Positions 1 to 4,898 of a stretch of DNA of 6,296 bases are shown here, piece after piece. Origin of the DNA: Burkholderiales bacterium (GTDB lineage Bacteria; Pseudomonadota; Gammaproteobacteria; Burkholderiales; Burkholderiaceae_E); NCBI GenBank assembly GCA_020348765.1, contig CP070753.1:821980-828275 (forward strand), written 5' to 3'. Made by a program: the position numbers and the translations under genes. Below the pieces are notes generated by a model. It did no database searches, was not told where the DNA came from, and saw only the letters and a list, made by a program, of their open reading frames with translations. Numbering within the stretch: position 1 is the stretch's first letter; each line of letters begins with the position of its first letter.

Positions 1-1
1 C

Positions 2-622
2 CGGCTGCCGGACGAGGTGCTGGCGCTGCTCGGCGATCGGCGCGACCTGCGGCTGCACTGCGGCCTGCTGACCGAGGCCGGGCTGACGCTCGTCGAGCGC
101 GGCGCAGCGCGCAGCGTGGTGACCGGCGCGGCAGTCGGCGATGCGGCGTTCTACGCGCGTGCCGCGGACGCGCAGGCGATTTCGTATCGACCGGTGTCGG
201 TCACGCACGATGCGGACACGCTGGCCGGGTATCGGCGGCTGGTCGCGGTCAATTCGGCGCTCGAGGTCGACCTGTTCGGCCAGGTCAACTGCGAATCCGC
301 CGGCCGCGGCATGGTGACCGCGTTCGGCGGCATCAACGACTTCATGCGCGCGGCGCACCGGGCACCGGACGGGCTCTCGGTGATCGCGCTCGCGGCGAGT
401 GCCGAGCGGGGCGCGCGTTCGCGCATCGTCGCGCGGCTGTCGGGCCCGGGCCTGGTCGCGGTGCAGCGCGGTGACGTGGACCTGGTCGCGACCGAACACG
501 GGATCGCCGACCTGCGCGGGCTCGACATCGATGCGCGAGCCCGCGCGCTGATCGGGATCGCGGCGCCGCAGTTTCGTGGCGAGCTCGGCGCGGCCTGGGA
601 CGAGATTCGGGCCGGGCTCTGA
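2..622 (+). CDS. Acetyl-CoA hydrolase/CoA-transferase family protein, C-terminal part (5' end outside window)
   Basis: The frame is open from base 2 and ends at TGA 620-622, so the visible part is the last ~206 residues of a protein whose family is usually about 420-440 residues. Seen in sequence: a GLLTEA segment whose glutamate (codon 74-76) sits where family I CoA-transferases carry the Glu that forms the glutamyl-CoA thioester. It is followed by SALEVDLFGQVN, then GGINDFMRAA, then DVDLVATEHGIADLRG near the end. These are hallmarks of the acetyl-CoA hydrolase C-terminal domain, as in 4-hydroxybutyrate CoA-transferase-like enzymes. About 186 residues follow the Glu, roughly as expected. Known for the family: transfer of CoA between carboxylic acids, or hydrolysis of acyl-CoA, in the cytoplasm. 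The substrate cannot be told. No downstream gene is closely spaced, so this is probably the last gene of its transcript. The family call is secure; hydrolase versus transferase is open. Confidence 0.9.
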   Translation, partial: RLPDEVLALLGDRRDLRLHCGLLTEAGLTLVERGAARSVVTGAAVGDAAFYARAADAQAISYRPVSVTHDADTLAGYRRLVAVNSALEVDLFGQVNCESAGRGMVTAFGGINDFMRAAHRAPDGLSVIALAASAERGARSRIVARLSGPGLVAVQRGDVDLVATEHGIADLRGLDIDARARALIGIAAPQFRGELGAAWDEIRAGL

Positions 623-689
623 GCGCCAGCGGACCCGGTTCGGATGCCGCTGCGAAGCTGGCGGGCAGGGCACTACCGAGTTGGCGGCC

Positions 690-707
690 AGAACCGGAAC
701 CGGTTCT
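690..707. terminator. Perfect 18-bp inverted repeat; candidate terminator hairpin or operator
   Basis: AGAACCGGAACCGGTTCT has two perfect 8-base arms (690-697 and 700-707) around a central AA. As RNA it could fold as a 7-bp stem with a GAAC tetraloop. It starts 67 bases after the CoA-transferase stop, so it could end that transcript. However, only a weak T-containing stretch follows (TTCGAGGGCTTTCT), not a true T-run, so intrinsic termination is doubtful. The symmetry would equally suit a dimeric regulator. In GC-rich DNA an 18-bp palindrome is uncommon but can arise by chance. Confidence 0.35.
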
Positions 708-1070
708 TCGAGGGCTTTCTGCACCACTGGCGAGCGGCGGATCCGCGCACTGGTTGGCGGCTGCGGGAGGCAACGCGGTTGCGGCCCGCCTGCCGGCCGG
801 CGCGATCGTTCGCAGAGCACAACGACGAGTGCGCGATCCAGAAGCGCCGCGTGGGTCTGGAAACGCCGGCCGTGATGAGCGAGAATCCGGCGCTCAGGCT
901 GCCGGCTGCGCCGGCCACGGCCCGATCGCGGCAGCCAGCCCGAGCGGACCAACCGCGCTCGAATTCGCCGGCTTCCTGCAGCACGCGCCGGGACGCGACC
1001 CAGCGTGAAATGCGAAGGCATCGCCGGGAAGGGCGGGACGACCGGATTCACTCTTTGAGGACATCCCAAC

Positions 1071-1076
1071 GGGAGG
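1071..1076 (+). promoter_or_regulatory. Ribosome binding site GGGAGG, decides start of the gene at 1084
   Basis: GGGAGG at 1071-1076 lies 7 bases before ATG 1084, ideal spacing. An in-frame TTG at 1078 would leave only one base between site and start, so ATG 1084 is the better start. Confidence 0.75.
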
Positions 1077-1083
1077 TTTGATC

Positions 1084-1560
1084 ATGACGATATCCGTGCT
1101 TGCGGACCTGGCGGACCTGTTGGCTGCCCTGGGGGTGATCTCGTCACTCGTGTTCGTCGCGTTCGAAATCCGGAAATCGTCCGAGCAAGCACGGCTCTCG
1201 AATTGGAACTCGGTCTTGTCGGGTCTTCGTGAGCACAAGCGGCGCACCGATGACCCCCGCGTCGCCGATCTGATCGTACGAGGACGCGCGGATTTCGAGG
1301 GATTGTCGGAAGCGGACAAATTGGCCTTCGGGTTCTGGATGGAAGAGCTGATCCAGTGCTTCGACGGTTTGATCGTCCATCAGAATTCGATAGCGGTCAG
1401 CCCGGACGAAAGCCGCCGTGCCGCCGTCGGCGCTTTCGCGATGCACTTCTCGTTCCCCGGCTGCCGCGCCTGGTATCAATGGTCGGGGATCGAGCACCGG
1501 TGGCCCAAACACCTGATCGATGCGATCGAAGAGGGCTTCAGCCAGGCAAGGACTACGTAA
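1084..1560 (+). CDS. Small single-pass membrane protein of unknown function
   Basis: 158 residues from ATG 1084 to TAA 1558-1560, with a strong ribosome site 7 bases upstream. I do not recognise a named family. Seen in sequence: residues ~8-27 form a hydrophobic helix rich in Leu, Ala, Val and Phe, followed by FEIRKSSEQ. This resembles the common bacterial hypothetical proteins that begin with one helix ending in an EIR/QIRQ-type motif. The remaining ~130 residues are soluble and mostly helical by look. They include Trp and acidic residues in FGFWMEELIQCFDG (82-95) and an aromatic segment WYQWSGIEHRWP (130-141). The likely topology is one membrane anchor with a charged cytoplasmic domain. Positives after the helix (R30, K31, R37) favour the C-terminus inside. 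Codon use includes more A/T at third positions than the flanking genes, suggesting recent acquisition. Flanking noncoding DNA indicates a single-gene unit. Coding status is likely; function is unknown. Confidence 0.75.
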   Translation: MTISVLADLADLLAALGVISSLVFVAFEIRKSSEQARLSNWNSVLSGLREHKRRTDDPRVADLIVRGRADFEGLSEADKLAFGFWMEELIQCFDGLIVHQNSIAVSPDESRRAAVGAFAMHFSFPGCRAWYQWSGIEHRWPKHLIDAIEEGFSQARTT

Positions 1561-1593
1561 CGCGCCAAAGACGATGACCGCCGCCAGGCGCGC

Positions 1594-1605
1594 ATCGGCG
1601 CCGAT
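1594..1605. repeat. 12-bp perfect palindrome between convergent genes
   Basis: ATCGGCGCCGAT lies in the 126-base gap between the convergent genes ending at 1560 and 1687. A second small inverted repeat, CCGGC-CACAC-GCCGG-like arms at 1618-1622 and 1628-1632, lies close by and could form a 5-bp hairpin. Neither is followed by a T-run on either strand, so terminator function is only a possibility. The gap holds no gene that I can support. Confidence 0.25.
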
Positions 1606-1686
1606 TGCCTTCAGCAACCGGCACACCGCCGGACACCCTCGAGTCGCGGCGCCGCGGCACGCGCGGGGTGACGCGGCCCCGATGCG

Positions 1687-2298
1687 TCAATCCAGTCCCT
1701 GCCTGTCGACCCAGAAACCGTCGGGCGGCGGGTACTCGGCGCGCAGCCAGGCCGGCCCGTCCTGCGCGATCCACAGGCCGGTCGCAATGCACGCAACGGC
1801 GGTGAGCACCCCCAGATCCTGTGCCCGCATCGTGTAGCGCGCCTGCGCGGCCATGACCATCTGGCCGTGGAACTCGCCGCGCCAGATGATCGGCGCGTAG
1901 ATGGTCGAGCCCATGCGCGAACTCTTCAGATACTGCCGAAAGCCGCCGTGCTCGTCGGTGTTCTCGAGCAGCAGCTTGCTGCGGTGCGCGTAGACCCAGC
2001 CCGGGTGGCCACCGTCGATCGGCACCATCAGGCGCTGCTGCTCGGGCGGGAAGCCGACGTTTCCGACCAGCATGTGATAGCGGGCATCGGGCGTCACGAA
2101 GAATGCGCCGGCGACGAAATACTGCCGTTCGCCCGGCTTGAGCGCACCGGGCCGCAAATGTGCCCGTCGGTCGCCCAGCCGCTCGTGACAACCGCGCACC
2201 AGGCACCGGATCGCCTCCTCGGGATCGGCCGCGTCGAGCGCAGCCCGGCCCGCGGACTCGATCATCGCCAGCGCGTCTCGAAGATCGGTGTTGTCCAT
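1687..2298 (-). CDS. Stand-alone GAF-domain protein
   Basis: 203 residues, from ATG 2298-2296 to TGA 1689-1687. A GGAGG on the - strand (2314-2310) lies 11 bases before the ATG, a somewhat long but usable spacing. Seen in sequence: residues ~8-40 form a helical lead-in (AMIESAGRAALDAADPEEAI). Residues ~57-175 follow the GAF pattern: strands around FVAGAFFV and YHMLVG, the VPIDGGHPGWVYAHR turn-helix (92-106), LLLENTD (109-115), then STIYAPIIWRGEFHGQMVMA (131-150) and a final helix from RAQDLGVLTAVACIATGLW (158-176). The short tail (177-203) is Pro/Trp-rich. Known: GAF domains bind small ligands or mediate dimerisation in sensors. There is no kinase, GGDEF, HTH or other output domain, so it would have to act through a partner or be an enzyme-like GAF such as free methionine sulfoxide reductase. 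The signature of that enzyme was not recognised. It is divergent from the crotonase gene. The fold is fairly sure; the function is not. Confidence 0.85.
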   Translation of the reverse strand: MDNTDLRDALAMIESAGRAALDAADPEEAIRCLVRGCHERLGDRRAHLRPGALKPGERQYFVAGAFFVTPDARYHMLVGNVGFPPEQQRLMVPIDGGHPGWVYAHRSKLLLENTDEHGGFRQYLKSSRMGSTIYAPIIWRGEFHGQMVMAAQARYTMRAQDLGVLTAVACIATGLWIAQDGPAWLRAEYPPPDGFWVDRQGLD

Positions 2299-2530
2299 CG
2301 ACGACGGTGCCTCCGTTTCGAACGCATGTCATCCGGTCGCAGGCGCGATGTCAAGCGGCCCTTCGCGGTCGAACGTGCTGCGGGCGCCTTCCCGGTCTGC
2401 GCGACCGCGCGTATCCTGCCCGCGAGCCTCGACGGCCGGATCCGGGGCCGGTCCGGCTGTTCCGGCCGTTCCGTGCATCGGCCGTTTGCCCGATCCGGGA
2501 CAGTGGGCACCGGTAGCCAGGAGATCGACG
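2299..2530. promoter_or_regulatory. Divergent intergenic region with short repeats; probable bidirectional promoter region
   Basis: These 232 bases separate the starts of the GAF gene (-) and the crotonase gene (+), so promoters for both should lie here. Seen: a direct repeat CGGCCGTT at 2463-2470 and 2479-2486 (starts 16 bases apart), and a 10-bp palindrome CCGGATCCGG at 2436-2445. A related CCGATCCGGG follows at 2490-2499. Such spaced repeats are compatible with an operator, but they consist of CCGG-type words that are frequent in GC-rich DNA. No clear -35/-10 pair was found. Confidence 0.4.
2519..2523 (+). promoter_or_regulatory. Ribosome binding site AGGAG, decides crotonase start
   Basis: AGGAG lies 7 bases before ATG 2531. 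The reading frame is open back to 2288, but earlier starts lack a good site, would overlap the divergent GAF gene, and would add ~80 residues with no crotonase similarity. ATG 2531 is therefore preferred. Confidence 0.75.
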
Positions 2531-3376
2531 ATGAGCACCGATCGAGACCATCGCATTGCACTTTGGTTCGGCGCCGACGGCGCCGGCAGCGCCGAGCTGC
2601 CGGACGACGAGCTCGCATGCGTGACGGACGGACCCGTTGCGCACGTGATCCTGAACCGGCCGGCCCGGCGCAACGCGATGACCGCGCGCATGTGGCAGTC
2701 GATCGCGGCGCTGGCCGCTCGGCTCGATGCCGACGACGCGGTGCGGCTGATCGTGTTCCGTGGCGCAGGCGAGCAGGCGTTCTCGGCCGGCGCGGACATC
2801 ACCGAGTTTCGCGAGGTGTATGCCGATGCCGAACGCACCCGGCGCTACAACGGCGACGTGCGCGCCGCTCAGGGCGCCGTCGAGCGGCTGTCCAAGCCGG
2901 TGCTGGCGATGATCCGGGGCGCGTGCGTCGGTGGCGGCTGTGGCCTTGCGCTGTGCTGCGACCTGCGCTTCGCGTCCGAGGATGCACGCTTCGGCATTCC
3001 GCCGGCCCGGCTCGGGACCGCGTACGGCCCGGCCGAAACCCGAACGCTGCTCTCGCTGGTCGGTGCCGGCCGGGCCAAGGACATGCTCTTCAGCGGCCGG
3101 CTGCTGCCGGCAGCCGAGGCGTATGCGATCGGGCTGATCGACCGGGTGTGCCCGGGCGGCGAACTCGAGCAGCAGGTCGCGGACTACGCGCGCGTGCTGT
3201 TGGCCAATTCCGGCCAGTCGATCCGGACCGCCAAGCGCATGGTCAATGCGCTGACCGGGGTCGATGCGCGGCTCGAGCAGGCGCTGCATGCCGAGTACGA
3301 GGCCAGCTTCGCGAGCGCCGACTTCAGGGAAGGCTATCGCGCCTTCGTCGAGAAGCGCCGGCCGCGCTTCGGCTAG
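2531..3376 (+). CDS. Crotonase-fold acyl-CoA enzyme (enoyl-CoA hydratase/isomerase family), atypical active site
   Basis: 281 residues, ending at TAG 3374-3376; the family is usually ~255-290. Seen in sequence: VILNRPARRNAM (39-50), the first oxyanion-hole region AFSAGADITEF (83-93), the second oxyanion-hole region GACVGGGCGLALCCDLRFA (130-148), FGIPPARLGTAY (154-165), the SGRLLPAAEAYAIGLIDRV segment (188-206), and a C-terminal REGYRAFVEKRRPRF typical of the family. The fold binds acyl-CoA and stabilises an enolate, in the cytoplasm. Aligned by eye to rat enoyl-CoA hydratase, the position of Glu144 is Gly138 and that of Glu164 is Pro158, so both hydratase glutamates are absent. Tyr165 falls where methylmalonyl-CoA decarboxylase (E. 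coli YgfG/ScpB) has its Tyr140. Simple hydratase activity is therefore unlikely; decarboxylation, isomerisation or thioester hydrolysis are alternatives. The gene is divergent from the GAF gene and convergent with the amidase. Family certain, reaction unknown. Confidence 0.92.
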   Translation: MSTDRDHRIALWFGADGAGSAELPDDELACVTDGPVAHVILNRPARRNAMTARMWQSIAALAARLDADDAVRLIVFRGAGEQAFSAGADITEFREVYADAERTRRYNGDVRAAQGAVERLSKPVLAMIRGACVGGGCGLALCCDLRFASEDARFGIPPARLGTAYGPAETRTLLSLVGAGRAKDMLFSGRLLPAAEAYAIGLIDRVCPGGELEQQVADYARVLLANSGQSIRTAKRMVNALTGVDARLEQALHAEYEASFASADFREGYRAFVEKRRPRFG

Positions 3377-3383
3377 ACGGCTC

Positions 3384-3409
3384 GCGCCGCTTCCCGGCCT
3401 TGGCGGCGC
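3384..3409 (+). terminator. Weak hairpin after the crotonase gene
   Basis: GCGCCGC (3384-3390) and GCGGCGC (3403-3409) form a perfect 7-bp, all-GC stem with a 12-base loop, starting 8 bases after the crotonase stop codon. No T-run follows, so this is at best a weak or Rho-assisted terminator. Position and stem strength are the only evidence. Confidence 0.3.
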
Positions 3410-3432
3410 ACGCTGGGCGCCATGGCCCGGTC

Positions 3433-3489
3433 CCCGACCGTGGGCCGTTGTCCCGACCGTGAGTCATTGTCCCGACCGTGAGCCATTCT
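3433..3489. repeat. Three tandem 19-bp repeats between convergent genes
   Basis: Three head-to-tail units start at 3433, 3452 and 3471 with an exact 19-base period. The first ten bases, CCCGACCGTG, are identical in all three; the remaining nine vary at a few positions (GGCCGTTGT, AGTCATTGT, AGCCATTCT). On the - strand the unit reads roughly CAATGACTCACGGTCGGGA. The array sits in the 171-base gap between the convergent crotonase and amidase stop codons, outside any supported gene. Possible meanings are a remnant of an insertion-sequence end (some families, such as IS21, carry multiple transposase-binding repeats at their ends), a protein-binding array, or a small slippage-derived repeat. No transposase is present in the window. 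Confidence 0.85.
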
Positions 3490-3547
3490 CCGGTCCCCTC
3501 GCCATTGGTGTCAGGCGGCAGGCGCGGGCGCACCGGGTTTGAGCGTT

Positions 3548-4897
3548 TCAGCGCTGCAGAAGATCGATCGCCGAAGCCAGCCCGAGCAGCAGCCGGTCGG
3601 CGCCGGGTGCGGCCATCAGCTGCACCGAGGCCGGCAGTTCCTCGGCGGCCGCGGTCGGGGCGACCGGTATCGCGATCGACGGGCCGCCGGTGAAGTTGGC
3701 CAGCGCGGTGCAGTCGGCCTGGTCGACCGGCGGCATGTCCGTGTGTGCAAAGCTGCGTTGCGCCGTGGTCGGAAGCGCGAGCAGGTCCACCTCGGCGAAC
3801 ACGCGTTCGCCTGCGGCCCGGATCGCCGCCAGCGTGGCGCGCGCCTGCGCGAGCTTTTCGGCGCCGGCCCGCGCCGGGTAGCGCAGCATGGCTGCGAACT
3901 GCGGGGACAGGCCGTCGAGCGCGGGTCCCAGCATCGAGTGCCAGTACTCGGCACCTTCGGCCTCGCTGACCAGCAGCCCGGCCCGCCGCGATCGACCCGG
4001 GTCCCACTGCGCGATGTCCACCTCGAGCAGGCGCGCGCCGGCGGCCGACAGCCGCGCGAGGAACGCCTGGTGAGCGTCGAGCACCGCGGGTGCGAGCGGC
4101 ATGCCCGCCAGCTGTCGCGGCACACCGACCCGCAGCTGCCCCCAGCGCCGGCCCGCCGCCGGTTCGGGTTCGACTGCACCGCGATGCCCGGGCCAGAGCA
4201 GCGCGGCCGCCAGCGCAGCGGTGTCGGCCGCGCTGCGCGCCAGCGGCCCGACCGTATCCAGACTTCGGCTGAGCGGAACGATGCCGTCCATCGGCACCGC
4301 TCCGGTGCTCGGCTTGTAGCCGAACACGCCGCAGTAGGCCGCGGGCACGCGCACCGAACCCATGGTGTCGGTGCCGAGCGCGGCCACGCACAGCCCGGCG
4401 GCGACCGCGGCGCCCGAGCCGCCGCTCGAGCCGCCCGGCGTGAAACCCGCGCGCAGCGGATTGATGCAGCGGCCGTAGACCGGGTTGTCCGTGGTCGCAC
4501 CGAGCGCGCCCTCGTGCATGTTCAGCTTGCCGAGCACAACCGCTCCGGCGCCCGCGAGGCGCTGCTGGACGACCGCGTCGCTGTCCGGGACCCGGTGCCG
4601 GTAGGCCGCGGTGCCCGCGGTGCAGGGCAGGCCGGCCACATCGATGTTGTCCTTGAGCGCGATCGGCACGCCGTCCAGCGGTCCGAGCGGCGCACCGCGG
4701 CGCCAGCGCTCGCGGCTGCGCTCGGCGTCGCCGAGCGCGCGCTCGCGCGCGACCGTGATGAAAGTGCGCAGCTCGCCGTCGGTGGCCATGATGCGCTGCA
4801 GGTGTTCGAGCGTCACCTCCACCGGATCGAGGCTGCCGCCGGCATAGCCGCGGTGCAGCGTCTCGATGCCGGCCAGGGCCGGGTCGCGGCCGCGCAT
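3548..4897 (-). CDS. Amidase-signature family hydrolase
   Basis: 449 residues, from ATG 4897-4895 to TGA 3550-3548; a normal length for the family. Seen in sequence: LDGVPIALKDNIDVAGLPCTAGT with catalytic Lys82, TPGGSSGGSGAAVAAG with cis-Ser157, and GTDTMGSVRVPAAYCGVFGYKPS with nucleophile Ser181. The 24-residue Ser-Ser spacing equals that of fatty acid amide hydrolase (217/241), so the Ser-cisSer-Lys triad looks complete. There is no GatB or other Asn/Gln-tRNA amidotransferase partner, no fused domain and no signal peptide, so this is probably a cytoplasmic catabolic amidase rather than GatA. Known family reaction: hydrolysis of amide (sometimes ester or carbamate-like) bonds. The residue before Gly180 is Met instead of the common Gly. 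The start lies one base after the CoA ligase stop codon and lacks a clear ribosome site, implying translational coupling. The product may be the acid that the ligase activates; the substrate is unknown. Confidence 0.93.
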   Translation of the reverse strand: MRGRDPALAGIETLHRGYAGGSLDPVEVTLEHLQRIMATDGELRTFITVARERALGDAERSRERWRRGAPLGPLDGVPIALKDNIDVAGLPCTAGTAAYRHRVPDSDAVVQQRLAGAGAVVLGKLNMHEGALGATTDNPVYGRCINPLRAGFTPGGSSGGSGAAVAAGLCVAALGTDTMGSVRVPAAYCGVFGYKPSTGAVPMDGIVPLSRSLDTVGPLARSAADTAALAAALLWPGHRGAVEPEPAAGRRWGQLRVGVPRQLAGMPLAPAVLDAHQAFLARLSAAGARLLEVDIAQWDPGRSRRAGLLVSEAEGAEYWHSMLGPALDGLSPQFAAMLRYPARAGAEKLAQARATLAAIRAAGERVFAEVDLLALPTTAQRSFAHTDMPPVDQADCTALANFTGGPSIAIPVAPTAAAEELPASVQLMAAPGADRLLLGLASAIDLLQR

Positions 4898-4898
4898 C

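Larger units (their letters stand above)
623..1083. other. Intergenic stretch of 461 bases, no convincing gene
   Basis: This region separates the CoA-transferase from the small membrane-protein gene. One + strand frame stays open across 644-1081 and some - strand frames stay open too, but their products are Arg/Ala/Pro-rich with no domain-like pattern and no good ribosome site. That is what stop-poor GC-rich DNA gives by chance. Recognisable contents are the inverted repeat at 690-707 and the ribosome site at 1071-1076. A promoter for the gene at 1084 must lie here, but I cannot point to convincing -35/-10 boxes. A decayed gene or a repeated intergenic element cannot be excluded without homology search. 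Confidence 0.6.

Noticed and set aside
644..1081. 145-codon open frame in the 623-1083 gap
   Set aside because: Arg-rich, no hydrophobic core, no recognised motif and no good ribosome site; most likely a chance open frame.
1078..1083. TTG start two codons upstream of ATG 1084
   Set aside because: Only one base separates it from the GGGAGG site, too close for initiation.
2288..2530. Upstream extension of the crotonase gene to an ATG at 2288
   Set aside because: It would overlap the start of the divergent GAF gene and add non-crotonase sequence; ATG 2531 has a good ribosome site.
1867..3462. 531-codon open frame on the + strand crossing the GAF gene and the crotonase gene
   Set aside because: It covers two recognisable genes in other frames and the promoter gap between them; its product has no family pattern.
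3433..3489. CRISPR array
   Set aside because: Units abut with a 19-base period and no unique spacers, so this is a plain tandem repeat.
3548..4897. GatA subunit of Asn/Gln-tRNA amidotransferase
   Set aside because: No GatB or GatC is adjacent, and the gene is paired with a CoA ligase; a general amidase is a better fit.
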